NCBI GenBank assembly: GCA_920105625.2 | Contig: OV050030.1 | Span: forward strand, 215,310,325 to 215,374,324 | Length of the DNA: 64,000 nucleotides | Reading direction: 5' to 3' | DNA from: Clusia tigrina | Taxonomy: Eukaryota; Arthropoda; Insecta; Diptera; Clusiidae | In this document: positions 22,438-36,443 of the stretch, one piece after another | Layout of the letters: the number at the start of each line of letters is the position of its first letter | Position numbering within the stretch: the first letter of the stretch is position 1 | Notes under the pieces: model-generated | Database searches by the model: none | The model's input: only the letters and a program-made list of their open reading frames with translations | What the model was told of the DNA's origin: nothing | Made by a program: the position numbers and the translations under genes

Positions 22438-23024
22438 TTTGCAACAATCAAATGCTTTCAAGTTTTTACTGGAGCGTCATAAAACCTTGAAATTTTGTGA
22501 CAATAAAGTACTTGAGCCTCTTATCAATTCAAGCTATCGCTCATAGCTATGCTACCATTGAGTCCCAAATCAAACACTGATAAAGCTTCAAATGGCCCTA
22601 ACTTCTATACGGTGCGTCATATACCTATCAAAGTTTGCAACAATTAAATACTTGTAACTTTTTACTGGAGCGTCACAAAATCTTGAAATTTTGTGACAAT
22701 AAAGTACTCGAGCCTCTTATCAAATTAAGCTATCGCTCATAGCTATGCTACCCTTGAGTCCCAAATCAAATACGTATAAAACTTCAAATGGCCCTAACTT
22801 CTATACGGTGCGTCCCACACCTATCAACGTTTGCAACAATCAATTCCTTGCAACTTTTTACGGGAGCGTCATAAAACCTTGAAATTTTGTGACAATAAAG
22901 TACTCGAACCTCTTATCAATTTAAGCTATCGCTCATTGCTATGCTACCCTTGAGTCCCAAATCAAACACTGATAAAACTTCAAATGACCTCACTTCTATA
23001 CGATGCGTCCTATACCTATGAAAG

Positions 23025-23209
23025 TTTGCAACAATTAAATGCTTGTAACTTTTTATTGGAGCGTAAAATTTTGTGACAATAAAGTAGTCGAGCCTCTTGT
23101 CAATTTAAGGTATCGCTCATAGCTATGCTACCCTTGAGTTCCAAATCAAACACTGATAAAACTTCAAATGGCCCTAACTTCTATACGGTGCGATCTACAC
23201 CTATCAGAG
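23025..23209 (+). repeat. Exemplar of the 11-bp-deletion monomer subtype (185 bp)
   Basis: GGAGCGTAAAATTTTGTGAC replaces the longer consensus GGAGCGTCATAAAATCTTG-AAATTTTGTGAC, giving 185 bp. About twenty copies carry this junction, near 23058, 26186, 27147, 28699, 30255, 32096, 34927, 37048, 39877, 41715, 43783, 45823, 46788, 47751, 52346, 53308, 58287, 60345, 61436 and 62515. I saw none left of 23 kb. Many share GGCCTCACTTC just upstream (1 bp shorter than GGCCCTAACTTC). Confidence 0.85.
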
Positions 23210-24572
23210 TATGCAACATTCAAATGCTTGTAACTTTTTACTGGAGCGTCATAAAATCTTGAAATTTTGTAACATTAAAGTACTCGAGCCTCTTATCAAT
23301 TTAAGCGATAGCTCATAGCTATGCTATCCTTGAGTCGCAAATCAAACACTGCTAAACCTTCAAATGGTCCTGACTTCTATACGGTGCATCCTATACCTAT
23401 CAAGGTTTGCAACAATCTATTGCTTGCAACTTTTTACGGGAGCGTCATAAAACCTTGAAATTTTGTGACAAAGTACTCGAGCCTCTTATCAATTTAAGCT
23501 ATCGCCCATAGCTATGCTACACTTGAGTCCCAAATCAAACACTAATAAAACTTCCAGTGGCTCTAACTTCTATACGATGCGTCCTATACTTATCAAAGCT
23601 TGCAACAATAAAATGCTTGTAACTTTTTAATGGAGCGTAATAAAGTCTTGAAATTTTGTGTCAATAAAGTAGTCGAGCCTCTTGTCAATTTAAGGTATCG
23701 CTCATAGTTATGCTACCCTTGAGTCCCAAGTCAAAGACTGATAAAACTTCAAATGGCCCTAACTTCTGTACGGTGCGTCCTATACCTATCAAAGTTTGCA
23801 ACAATCAAATGCTTGTAACTTTTTACTGGAGCGTCATAAAACCTTGAAATTTGGTGACAATAAAGTACTCTTGCCTCTTCTCAATTAAAATTGTCGGTCA
23901 TTGCTATGCTACCCGTGAGTCCCGAATCAAACACTGATAAAACAATGGCCCTAAATTCTGTACTTTGCGTCCTACACTTATCAGAGTTTGCAACAATCCA
24001 ATGCTTGTAACTTTTTACTGGAGCGTCATAAAATCTTGAAATTTTGTGACAATAAAGTACTCGAGCCTCTTATCAATTTAAGCTATCGCTCATAGCTATG
24101 CTACCCTTGAGTCCCAAATCAAACACTGATAAAACTTCAAATGGCCCTAACTTCTATACGGTGCGTCCCACAGCTATAAAGGTTTGCAACAATCTATTGC
24201 TTGCAACTTTTTACGGGAGCGTCATAAATCCTTGAAATTTGGTGACAATAAAGTACGAGCCTCTTATCAATTTAAGCTATCGCTCATAGCTGTGCTACCC
24301 TTGAGTCCCAAATCAAACACTGATAAAACTTCAAATGGCCCTAACTTCTATACGATGCGTCCTATACCTATCAAAGCTTGCAACAATAAAATGCTTGAAA
24401 CTTTTTATTGGAGCGTAATAAAGTCTTGAAATTTTGTGACAATAAAGAAGTCGAGCCTCTTGTCAATTTAAGGTATCGCTCATAGCTATGCTACCCTTGA
24501 GTCCCAAATCAAAGACTGATAAAACTTCAAATGGCCCTAATTTCTATACGGTGCGATATATACCTATCAAAG

Positions 24573-24683
24573 TATGCAACATTCAAATGCTGGTAACTTT
24601 TTAATGGAGCGTCGTAAAATCTTGAAATTTTGTGACATTAAAGTACTCGAGCCTCTTATCAATTTAAGCTGTAGCTATAAAAA
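24573..24683 (+). repeat. Truncated 111-bp monomer
   Basis: GCTGTAGCTATAAAAATTTGC junction, with the GT variant otherwise confined to the first 14 kb. The following monomer has a 10-bp deletion near 24829. Confidence 0.9.
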
Positions 24684-25649
24684 TTTGCAACAATCAAATG
24701 CTTTCAAGTTTTTACTGGAGCGTCATAAAACCTTGAAATTTTGTGACAATAAAGTACTCGAGACTCTTATCAATTTAAACTATCGCTCATGGCTATGCTA
24801 CCCTCGAGTCCCAAATCAAACACTGATAAAGCCCTAACTTTTATACGGTGCGTCCTACACCTATCAGAGTTCGCACTAATCAAATGCTTGTAACTTTTTA
24901 CTAGAGCGACATAAAAACTTGAAATTTTGTGACAATAAAGTACTCGAGCCTTTTCTCAATTTAAGCTATCGCTCATAGCTATGCTACCCTCGAGTCCCAA
25001 ATCAAACACTGATAAAGCTTCAAATGGCCCTAACTTTTATACGGCGCGTCCTACAAATATCAAAGTTTGCAACAATCAAATGCTTGTAACTTTTTACTGG
25101 AGCGTCATAAAACCCTGAAATTTGGTGACAATAAAGTACTCGAGCCTCTTATCAATTCAAGCTATCGCTCATAGCTATGCTACCATTCAGTCCCGAATCA
25201 AACACTGATAAAACAATGGCCCTAAATTCAGTACTTTGCGTCCTACACTTATCAGAGTTTGCAACAATCCAATGCTTGTAACTTTTTACTGGAGCGTCAT
25301 AAAATCTTGAAATTTTGTGACAATAAAGTACTCGAGCCTCTTATCAATTTAAGCTGTCGCTCATAGCTATGCTACCATTGAGTCCCAAATCAAACACTGA
25401 TAAAACTTCAAATGGCTCTAACTTCTATACGATGCATCCTATACCTATCAAAGTTTGCAAGAATCAAATGATTGTAACTTTTTACTGGAGCGTCATAAAA
25501 TCTTGAAATTTTGTGTCAATAAAGTAGTCGAGCCTCTTGTCAATTTAAGGTATCGCTCATAGTTATGCTACCCTTGAGTCCCAAGTCAAAGACTGATGAA
25601 ACTTCAAATGGCCCTAACTTCTGTACGGTGCGTCCTATACCTATCAAAG

Positions 25650-25760
25650 TTTGCAACAATCAAATGCTTGTAACTTTTTACTGGAGCGTCATAAAATCTT
25701 GAAATTTTGTGACATTAAAGTACTCGAGCCTCTTATCAATTTAAGCTATAGCTATAAAAG
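25650..25760 (+). repeat. Truncated 111-bp monomer
   Basis: GCTATAGCTATAAAAG junction; TTTGCAACAATC start. Confidence 0.92.
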
Positions 25761-27146
25761 TTTGCAACAATCTAATGCTTTCAAGCTTTTACTGGAGCGT
25801 CATAAAACCTTGAAATTTTGTGACAATAAAGTACTCGAGCCTCTTATCAATTTAAGCTATCGCTCATAGCTATGCTACCCTCGAGTCCCAAATCAAACAC
25901 TGATAAAGCTTCAAATGGCCCTAACTTTTATACGGTGCGTCCTACACCTATCAAAGTTCGCACTAATCAAATGCTTGTAACTTTTTACTTGAGCGTCATA
26001 AAAACTTGAAATTTTGTGACAATAAAGCACTCGAGCCTCTTATCAATTCAAGCTATCGCTCATAGGTATGCTACCATTGAGTCCCAAATCAAACACTGAT
26101 AAAGCTTCAAATGGCCCTAACTTCTATACGGTGCGTCCTATACCTATCAAAGTTTGCAACAATTAAATACTTGTAACTTTTTATTGGAGCGTAAAATTTT
26201 GTGACAATAAAGTAGTCGAGCCTCTTGTCAATTTAAGGTATCGCTCATAGCTATGCTACCCTTGAGTCCCAAATCAAAGACTGATAAAACTTCAAATGGC
26301 CCTAACTTCTATACGGTGCGATCTATATCTATCAGAGTATGCAACATTCAAATGCTTGTAACTTTTTACTGGAGCGTCATAAAATCTTGAAATTTTGTGA
26401 CATTAAAGTACTCCAGCCTCTTATCAATTTAAGCGATAGCTCATAGCTATGCTATCCTTGAGTCGCAAATCAAACACTGCTAAACCTTCAAATGGCCCTG
26501 ACTTCTATACTGTGCGTCCCACAGCTATCAAAGTTTGTAACAATCAAATGCTTGTAACTTTTTAATGGAGCTTCATAAAACCTTGAAATTTGGTGACAAT
26601 AAAGTACTCGAGCCTCTTCAAGCTATCGCTCATAGCTTTGCTACCATTGAGTCCCAAATCAAACACTGATAAAGCTTCAAATGGCCCTAACTTCTATACG
26701 GTGCGTCCTATACCTATCAAAATTTGCAACAATTAAATGCTTGTAACTTTTTACTGGAGCGTCATAAAATCTTGAAATTTTGTGACAATAAAGTACTCGA
26801 GCCTCTTACCAACTTAAGCTATCGCTCATAGCTATGCTACCATTGAGTCCCAAATCAAACACGTATAAAACTTCAAATGGCCCTAACTTCTATACTGTGC
26901 GTCCCACACCTATCAACGTTTGCAACAATCAATTGCTTGCAACTTTTTACGGGAGCGTCATAAAACCTTGAAATTTTGTGACAATAAAGTACTCGAACTT
27001 CTTATCAATTTAAGCTATCGCTCATAGCTATGCTAAAATTGAGTCCCAAATCAAAAACTGATAAAACTTCAAATGGCCTCACTTCTATACGATGCATCCT
27101 ATGCCTATGAAAGTTTGCAACAATCAAATGCTTGAAACTTTTTATT

Positions 27147-28698
27147 GGAGCGTAAAATTTTGTGACAATAAAGTAGTCGAGCCTCTTGTCAATTTAAGGT
27201 ATCGCTCATAGCTATGCTACCCTTGAGTCATAAATCAAATACTGATAAAACTTCAAATGGCCCTAACTTCTATACGGTGCGATCTATACCTATCAGAGTA
27301 TGCAACATTCAAATGCTTGTAAGTTTTTACTGGAGCGTCATAAAATCTTGAAATTTTGTGACATTAAAGTACTCGAGCCTCTTATCAATTTAAGCGATAG
27401 CTCATAGCTATGCTATCCTTGAGTCGCAACTCAAACACTGCTAAACCTTCAAATGGCCCTAACTTCTATACGATGCATCCTATACCTATCAAAGTTTGCA
27501 ACAATCAAATGCTTGTAACTTTTTACTGGAGCTTCATAAAACTTTGAAATTTGGTGACAATAAAGTACTCGTGCCTCTTGTCAATTAAAATTATCGCTCA
27601 TTGCTATGCTACCCGTCAGTCCCGAATCAAACACTGATAAAACAATGGCCCTAAATTCTGTACTTTGCGTCCTACACTTATCAGAGTTTGCAACAATCCA
27701 ATGCTTGTAACTTTTTACTGAAGCGTCATAAAATCTTGAAATTTTGTGACAATAAAGTACTCGAGCCTCTTATCAATTTAAGCTATCGCTTATAGCTATG
27801 CTACCCTTGAGTCCCAAATCAAACACTGATAAAACTTCAAATGGCCCTAAATTCTATACGATGCGTCCTATACCTATTAAAGCTTGCAACAATAAAATGC
27901 TAGTAACTTTTTATTGGAGCGTAATAAAGTCTTGAAATTTTGTGACAATTAAATAGTCGAGCCTCTTGTCAATTTAAGGTATCGCTCATAGCTATGCTAC
28001 CCTTGAGTCCCAAATCAAAGACTGATAAAACTTCAAATGGCCCTAACTTCTATACGGTGCGATATATACCTATCAAAGTATGCAACATTCAAATGCATGT
28101 AACTTTTTACTGGAGCTTCATAAAAGCTTGAAATTTTGTGACAATAAAGTACTCGAGCCTCTTATCAATTCAAGCTATCGCTCATAGCTATGCTACCATT
28201 GAGTCCCAAATCAAACACTGATAAAGCTTCAAATGGCCCTAACTTCTATACGGTGCGTCCTATACCTATAAAAATTTGCTACAATTAAATGCATGTAACT
28301 TTTTACTGGAGCGTCATAAAATCTTGAAATTGTGTGACAATAAAGTACTCGAGCCTCTTACCAACTTAAGCTATCGCTCATAGCTATGCTACCCTTGAGT
28401 CCCAAATGAAACATGTATAAAACTTCAAATGGCCCTAACTTCTATACTGTGCGTCCCACACCTATCAACGTTTGCAACAATCAATTGCTTGCAACTTTTT
28501 ACGGGAGCGGCATAAAACCTTGAAATTTTGTGACAATAATGTACTCGAACCTCTTATCAATTTAAGCTATCGCTCATAGCTATGCTAAAATTGAGTCCCA
28601 AATCAAAAACTGATAAAACTTCAAATGGCCTCACTTCTATACGATGCATCCTATACCTATGAAAGTTTGCAACAATCAAATGCTTGTAACTTTTTATT
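27147..28698 (+). repeat. About 1.55-kb HOR, copy 1 (8 units, 1,552 bp)
   Basis: Measured between successive 11-bp-deletion monomers. The length equals eight monomers minus 11, 1 and 4 bp, which are the three known subtype deletions (it includes a 192-bp divergent monomer near 27600). Confidence 0.65.
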
Positions 28699-30254
28699 GG
28701 AGCTTAAAATTTTTTGACAATAAAGTAGTCGAGCCTCTTGTCAATTTAAGGTATCGCTCATAGCTATGCTACCCTTGAGTCCCAAATCAAAGACTGATAA
28801 AACTTCAAATGGCCCTAACTTCTATACGGTGCGATCTATACTTATCAGAGTATGCAACATTCAAATGCTTGTAAGTTTTTACTGGAGCGTCATAAAATCT
28901 TGAAATTTTGTGACATTAAAGTACTCGAGCCTCTTATCAATTTAAGCGATAGCTCATAGCTATGCTATAATTGAGTCGCAAATCAAACACTGCTAAACTT
29001 TCAAATGGCCCTAACTTCTATACGGTGCGTCCCACACCTATCAACGTTTGCAACAATAAATTGCTTGTAACTTTTTACTGGAGCTTCCTAAAACCTTGAA
29101 ATTAGGTGACAATAAAGTACTCGAGCCTCTTATCAATTCAAGCTATCGCTCATAGCTATGCTACCATTGAGTCCCAAATCGAACTCTGATAAAGCTTCAA
29201 ATGGCCCTAACTTCTATACGGTGCGTCCTACACCTATCAAAGTTTGCAACAATCAAATTCATGTAACTTTTTACGGGAGCGTCATAAAACCTTGAAATTT
29301 TGTGACAATAAAGTAACCGAGCCTCTTGTCAATTTAGGCTACCACTCATAGCCATGCTACCCTTGAGTCCCAAATCAAACACTGATAAAACTTCAAATGG
29401 CCCTAACTTCTATACGGTGCGTCCTACACCTATCAAAGTTTGCAACAATCAAATGCTTGTAACTTTTTACTGGAGCTTCCTAAAACCTTGAAATTAGGTG
29501 ACAATAAAGTACTCGAGCCTCTTATCAATTCAAGCTATCGCTCATAGCTATGCTACCATTGAGTCCCAAATCGAACTCTGATAAAGCTTCAAATGGCCCT
29601 AACTTCTATACGGTGCGTCCTACACCTATCAAAGTTTGCAACAATCAAATTCATGTAACTTTTTACTGGAGCGTCATAAAACCTTGAAATTTGGTGACAA
29701 TAAAGTACTCGAGCTTCTTATCAATTCAAGCTATCGCTCATAGCTATGCTACCATTGAGTCCCAAATCAAACTCTGATAAAGCTTCAAATGGCCCTAACT
29801 TCTATACGGTGCGTCCTATACCTATTAAAGTTTGCAACAATTAAATGCTTATAACTTTTTACTGGTGCATCATAAAATCTTGAAATTTTGTGACAATAAA
29901 GTACTCGAGTCTCCTATCAATTTAAGCTATCGCTCATAGCTATGCTACCCTTGAGTCCCAAATCAAACACGTATAAAACTTCAAATGGCCCTAACTTCTA
30001 TACGGTGCGTCCCACACCTATCAGCGTTTGCAACAATCAATTGCTTGCAACTTTTTACGGGAGCGTCATAAAACCTTGAAATTTTGTGACAATAAAGTAC
30101 TCGAACCTCTTATCAATTTAAGCTATCGCTTATAGCTATGCTAGCCTTGAGTCCCAAACCAAACACTTGTAAAGCTTCAAATGGCCTCACTTCTATACAA
30201 TGCGTCCTATATCTATCAAAGTTTGCAACAATCAAATGCTTGTAACTTTTTATT
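28699..30254 (+). repeat. About 1.55-kb HOR, copy 2 (8 units, 1,556 bp)
   Basis: Eight monomers minus 11 and 1 bp; it lacks the 192-bp divergent monomer of copy 1 and instead contains the dimer duplication at 29081-29864. The GCGATCTATAC landmark near 28830 recurs near 30386. Confidence 0.6.
29081..29864 (+). repeat. Recent dimer duplication (2 x 392 bp)
   Basis: GAGCTTCCTAAAACCTTG with the unusual AAATTAGGTGAC word occurs at 29081 and again at 29473, exactly 392 bp (two monomers) apart. CAAATCGAACTCTGATAAAG also occurs twice (near 29175 and 29567). The second dimer degrades in identity after about 29680. Confidence 0.75.
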
Positions 30255-31382
30255 GGAGCGTAAAATTTTGTGGCAATAAAGTAGTCGAGCCTCTTGTCAA
30301 TTTAAGGTATCGCTCATAGCTATGCTACCCTTGAGTCCCAAATCAAAGACTGATAAAACTTCACATGGCCCTAACTTCTATTCGGTACGATCTATACCTA
30401 TCAAAGTATGCAACATTCAAATGCTTGTAACTTTTTACTGGAGCATCATAAAATCTTGAAATTTTGTGACATTAAAGTACTCGAGCCTCTTATCAATTTA
30501 AGCGATAGCTCATTGCTATGCTATCCTTGAGTCGCAAATCAAACACTGCTAAACCTTCAAATGGCCCTAACTTCTATACGATGCATCCTATACCTATCAA
30601 AGTTTGCAACAATCAAATGCTTCTAACTTTTTACTGGAGCATAATAAAATCTTGAAATTTGGTAACAAAAAAGTACTCGAGCCTCTTGCCATTTTAGGCT
30701 ACCACTCATAGCCATGCTACCCTTGAGTCCCAAATCAAACACTGAAAAAACTTCAAATGGCCCTAACTTCTATACGGTGCGTCCTACACCTATCAAAGTT
30801 TGCAACAATCAAATGCTTTTAACTTTTTACTGGAGCTTCATAAAACCTTCAAATTTGGTGACAATAAAGTACCCGTGCCTCTTGTCAATTAAAATTATCG
30901 CTCATTGCTATGCTACCCGTCAGTCCCGAATCAAACACTGATAAAACAATGGCCCTAAATTCTGTACTTTGCGTCCTACACTTATCAGAGTTTGCAACAA
31001 TCCAATGCTTGTAACTTTTTACTGAAGCGTCATAAAATCTTGAAATTTTGTGACAATAAAGTACTCGAGCCTCTTATCAATTTAAGCTATCGCTTATAGC
31101 TATGCTACCCTTGAGTCCCAAATCAAACACTGATAAAACTTCAAATGGCCCTAAATTCTATACGATGCGTCCTATACCTATTAAAGCTTGCAACAATAAA
31201 ATGCTTGTAACTTTTTATTGGAGCGTAATAAAGTCTTGAAATTTTGTGACAATTAAATAGTCGAGCCTCTTGTCAATTTAAGGTATCGCTCATAGCTATG
31301 CTACCCTTGAGTCCCAAATCAAAGACTGATAAAACTTCAAATGGCCCTGACTTCTATACGGTGCGATATATACCTATCAAAG

Positions 31383-31493
31383 TATGCAACATTCAAATGC
31401 TTGTAACTTTTTACGGGAGCGTCATAAAATCTTGAAATTTTGTGACATTAAAGTACTCGAGCCTTTTATCAATTTAAGCTATAGCTATAAAAG
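31383..31493 (+). repeat. Truncated 111-bp monomer
   Basis: First of three in the 4.95-kb duplication copy 1; carries TTTTTACGGGAGC. Confidence 0.92.
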
Positions 31494-33220
31494 TTTGCAA
31501 CAATCAAATGCTTGCAAGTTTTTACTAGAGCGTCATAAAACCTTGAAATTTTGTGACAATAAAGTACTCGAGCCTCTTATCAATTTAAGCTATCGCTCAT
31601 AGCTATGCTACCCTCGAGTCCCAAATCAAACACTGATAAAGCTTCAAATGGCCCTAACTTTTATACGGTGCGTCCTACACATCAAAATTTGCAACAATTA
31701 AATGCTTGTAACTTTTTACTGGAGCGTCATAAAATCTTGAAATTGTGTGACAATAAAGTACTCGAGCCTCTTACCAACTTAAGCTATCGCTCATAGCTAT
31801 GCTACCCTTGAGTCCCAAATCAAACACGTATAAAACTTCAAATGGCCCTAACTTCTATACTGTGCGTCCCACACCTATCAACGTTTGCAACAATCAATTG
31901 CTTGCAACTTTTTACGGAGCGTCATAAAACCTTGAAATTTTGTGACAAATGGTACTCGAACCTCTTATTAATTTAAGCTATCGCTCATAGCTACGCTAAA
32001 ATTGAGTCCCAAATCAAAAACTGATAAAACTTCAAATGGCCTCACTCCTATACCTATGAAAATTTGCAACAATCAAATGCTTGTAACATTTTATTGTGGC
32101 GTAAAATTTTGTGACAATAAAGTAGTCGAGCCTCTTGCCAATTTAAGGTATCGCTCATAGCTATGCTACCCATGAGTCCCAATTCAAAGACTGATGAAAC
32201 TTCAAATGGCCCAACTTCTATACGGTGCGATCTATACCTATCAGAGGATGCAAGATTCAAATGCTTGTAAATTTTTACTGGAGCGTCATTAAATCTTGAA
32301 ATTTTGTGACATTAAAGTACTCGAGCCTCTTATCAATTTAAGCGATAGCTCATAGCTATGCTATCCTTGAGTCGCAAATCAAACACTGCTAAACCTTCAA
32401 ATGGCCCTAACTTCTATACGGTGCATCCTATACCTATCAAAGTTTGCAACAATCAAATGCTTGTAACTTTTTACTGGAGCATAATAAAATCTTGAAATTT
32501 TGTGACAATAAAGTTCTCGAGCCTCTTGTCATTTTAGGCTACCACTCATAGCCATGCTACCCTTGAGTCCCAAATCAAACACTGAAAAAACTTCAAATGG
32601 CGCTAACTTCTATACGGTGCGTCCTACACCTATCAAAGTTTGCAACAATCAAATGCTTGTAACTTTTTACTGGAGTTCATAAAACCTTGAAATTTGGTGA
32701 CAATAAAGTACTCGTGCCTCTTGTCAATTAAAATTGTCGCTCATTGCTATGCTACCCGTCAGTCCCGAATCAAACACTGATAAAACAATGGCCCTAAATT
32801 CTGTACTTTGCGTCCTACACTTATCAGAGTTTGCAACAATCCAATGCTTGTAACTTTTTACTGGAGCGTCATAAAATCTTGAAATTTTGTGACAATAAAG
32901 TACTCGAGCCTCTTATCAATTTAAGCTATCGCTCATAGCTATGCTACCCTTGAGTCCCAAATCAAACACTGATAAAACTTCAAATGGCCTCACTTCTATA
33001 CGATGCGTCCTATACCTATAAAAGTTTGCAACAATAAAATACTTGTAACTTTTTATTGGAGCGTATTAAAGTCTTGAAATTTTGTGACAATTAAGTTGTC
33101 GAGCCTCTTGTCAATTTAAGGTATCGCTCATAGCTATACTACCCTTGAGTCCCAAATCAAAGACTGATAAAACTTCAAATGGCCCTAACTTCTATACGGT
33201 GCGATATATACCTATCAAAG

Positions 33221-33331
33221 TATGCAACATTCAAATGCTTGTAACTTTTTACTGGAGCGTCATAAAATCTTGAAATTTTGTGACATTAAAGTACTCGAGC
33301 CTCTTATCAATTTAAGCTATAGCTATAAAAG
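33221..33331 (+). repeat. Truncated 111-bp monomer
   Basis: Second in 4.95-kb copy 1. The next monomer begins TTTGCAATAATC, which introduces a stop into the read-through frame. Confidence 0.92.
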
Positions 33332-35828
33332 TTTGCAATAATCAAATGCTTGCAAGTTTTTACTGGAGCGTCATAAAACTTTGAAATTTTGTGACAATAA
33401 AGTACTCGAGCCTCTTATCAATTCAAGCTATCGCTCATAGCTATGCTACCATTGAGTCCCAAATCAAACACTGATAAAGCTTCAAATGGCCCTAACTTCT
33501 ATACGGTGCGTCCTATACCTATCAAAATTTGCAACAATTAAATGCTTGTAACTTTTTACTGGAGCGTCATAAAATCTTGAAATTGTGTGACAATAAAGTA
33601 CTCGAGCCTCTTATCAATTCAAGCTATCGCTCATAGCTATGCTACCATTGAGTCCCAAATCAAACACTGATAAAGCTTCAAATGGCCCTAACTTCTATAC
33701 GGTGCGTCCTATACCTATCAAAATTTGCAACAACTAAATGCTTGTAACTTTTTACTGGAGCGTCTTAAAATCTTGAAATTGTGTGACAATAAAGTACTCG
33801 AGCCTCTTACCAACTTAAGCTATCGCTCATAGCTATGCTACCCTTGAGTCCCAAATCAAACACGTATAAAACTTCAAATGGCCCTAACTTCTATACTGTG
33901 CGTCCCACACCTATCAACGTTTGCAACAATCAATTGCTTGCAACTTTTTACGGGAGCGTCATAAAACCTTGAAATTTTGTGACAATAAAGTACTCGAACC
34001 TCTTATCAATTTAAGCTATCGCTCATAGCTATGCTAAAATTGAGTCCCAAATCAAAAATTGATAAAACTCAAATGGCCCTAACTTCTATACGGTGCTATC
34101 TATACCTATCAGAGGATACAACATTCAAATCCTTGTAAGTTTTTACTGGAGCGTCATAAAATCTTGAAATTTTGTGACATTAAAGTACTCGAGCCTCTTA
34201 TCAATTTAAGCGATAGCTCATAGCTATGCTATCCTTGAGTCGCAAATCAAACACTGCTAAACCTTCAAATGGCCCTAACTTCTATACGGTCCATCCTATT
34301 CCTATCAAAGTTTGCAACAATCAAATGCTTGTAACTTTTTACTGGAGCATAATAAAATCTTGAAATTTTGTGACAATAAAGTGCTCGAGCCTCTTGTCAT
34401 TTTAGGCTACCACTCATAGCCATGCTACCCTTGAGTCCCAAATCAAACACTGAAAAAACTTCAAATGGCGCTAACTTCTATACGGTGCGTCCTACACCTA
34501 TCAAAGTTTTCAACAATCAAATGCTGGTAACATTTTACTGGAGTTCATAAAACCTTGAAATTTGGTGACAATAAAGTACTCGTGCCTCTTGTCAATTAAA
34601 ATTGTCGCTCATTGCTATGCTACCCGTCAGTTCCGATTCAAACACTGATAAAACAATAGCCCTAAATTCTGTACTTTGCGTCCTACATCTATCAGAGTTT
34701 GCAACAATCCAATGCTTGTAACTTTTTACTGGAGCGTCATAAAATCTTGAAATTTTGTGACAATAAAGTACTCGAGCCTCTTATCAATTTAAGCTATCGC
34801 TCATAGCTATGCTACCCTTGAGTCCCAAATCAAACACTGATAAAACTTCAAATGGCCTCACTTCTATACGATGCGTCCTATACCTATAAAAGTTTGCAAC
34901 AATCAAATGCTTGTAACATTTTATTGGAGCGTAAAATTTTGTGACAATAATGTAGTCGAGCCTCTTGTCAATTTAAGGTATCGCTCATAGCTATGCTACC
35001 CTTGAGTCCCAAATCAAAGACTGATATAACTTCAAATGGCCCTAACTTCTATACGGTGCGATCTATACCTATCAGAGTATGCAACATTCAAATGCTTGCA
35101 ACTTTTTACTGGAGCGTCATAAAATCTTGAAATTTTGTGACATTAAAGTACTCGAGCCTCTTATCAATTTAAGCGATAGCTCATAGCTATGCTATCCTTG
35201 AGTCGCAAATCAAACACTGCTAAACCTTCAAATGGCCCTAACTTCTATACGGTGCATCCTATTCCTATCAAAGTTTGCAACAATCAAATGCTTGTAACTT
35301 TTTACTGGAGCATAATAAAATCTTGAAATTTTGTGACAATAAAGTGCTCGAGCCTCTTGTCATTTTAGGCTACCACTCATAGCCATGCTACCCTTGAGTC
35401 CCAAATCAAACACTGAAAAAACTTCAAATGGCCCTAACTTCTATACGGTGCGTGCTACACCTATCAAAGTTTGCAACAATCAAATGCTTGTAACTTTTTA
35501 CTGGAGCTTCTAAAACCTTGAAATTTGGTGACAATAAAGTACTCGTGCCTCTTGTCAATTAAAATTGTCGCTCATTGCTATGCTACCCGTCAGTCCCGAA
35601 TCAAACACTGATAAAACAATGGCTCTAAATTCTGTACTTTGCGTCCTATACTTATCACAGTTTGCAACAAGCCAATGCTTGTAACTTTTTACTGGAACGT
35701 CATAAAATCTTGAAATTTTGTGACAATAAAGTACTCCAGCCTCTTATCAATTTAAGCCATCGCTCATAGCTATGCTACCCTTGACTCCCAAATCAAACAC
35801 TGATAAAACTTCAAATGGCCCTAACTTC

Positions 35829-35940
35829 TATGCAACATTCAAATGCTTGTAACTTTTTACGGGAGCGTCATAAAATCTTGAAATTTTGTGACATTAAAGT
35901 ACCGGAGCCCCCTTATCAATTTAAGCTATAGCTATAAAAG
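35829..35940 (+). repeat. Truncated monomer, 112 bp
   Basis: Third in 4.95-kb copy 1. It is 1 bp longer because of GAGCCCCCTTATC and is entered through a separate 28-bp deletion (CTTCTATGCAACATTC). Confidence 0.9.
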
Positions 35941-36332
35941 TTTGCAACAATCAAATGCTTGCAAGTTTTTACTGGAGCGTCATAACACCTTGAAATTTTG
36001 TGACAATGAAGTACTCGAGCCTCTTATCAATTTAAGCTATCGCTTATAGCTATGCTACCCTTGAGTCCCAAATCAAACACTGATAAAACTTCAAATGGCC
36101 CTAAATTCTATACGATGCGTCCTATACCTATTAAAGCTTGCAACAATAAAATGCTTGTAACTTTTTATTGGAGCGTAATAAAGTCTTGAAATTTTGTGAC
36201 AATTAAATAGTCGAGCCTCTTGTCAATTTAAGGTATCGCTCATAGCTATGCTACCCTTGAGTCCCAAATCAAAGACTGATAAAACTTCAAATGGCCCTGA
36301 CTTCTATACGGTGCGATATATACCTATCAAAG

Positions 36333-36443
36333 TATGCAACATTCAAATGCTTGTAACTTTTTACGGGAGCGTCATAAAATCTTGAAATTTTGTGACATTA
36401 AAGTACTCGAGCCTTTTATCAATTTAAGCTATAGCTATAAAAG
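36333..36443 (+). repeat. Truncated 111-bp monomer
   Basis: Copy-2 counterpart of the unit at 31383. Confidence 0.92.

Larger units (their letters stand above)
20900..31057 (+). repeat. Mosaic satellite segment with short HORs
   Basis: All satellite, with no long single-period HOR. Subtypes alternate: truncated monomers at 22327, 24573 and 25650, monomers lacking 11 bp at about 23058, 26186, 27147, 28699 and 30255, and divergent monomers at about 23911 and 27614. Small deletions are visible at about 24829 (10 bp, GATAAAGCCCTAAC) and about 26619 (7 bp, CCTCTTCAAGC). No foreign sequence was seen. Confidence 0.8.
31058..36007 (+). repeat. 4.95-kb tandem duplication, copy 1
   Basis: A segment of about 27 monomer units repeated immediately at 36008. 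The offset is 4,950 at the start, 4,952 after a 2-bp deletion near 31680 (CCTACACATC versus CCTACACCTATC) and 4,951 after a 1-bp deletion near 39333 in copy 2. It contains truncated monomers at 31383, 33221 and 35829. The breakpoint lies within a shared AAGTACTCGAGCC tract. Confidence 0.9.

Noticed and set aside
32054..32260. Minus-strand ORFs at 32054-32260, 37006-37212 and 54582-54767
   Set aside because: Reverse complement of the same satellite. The first two are identical because they lie in the 4.95-kb duplication. No independent coding signal.
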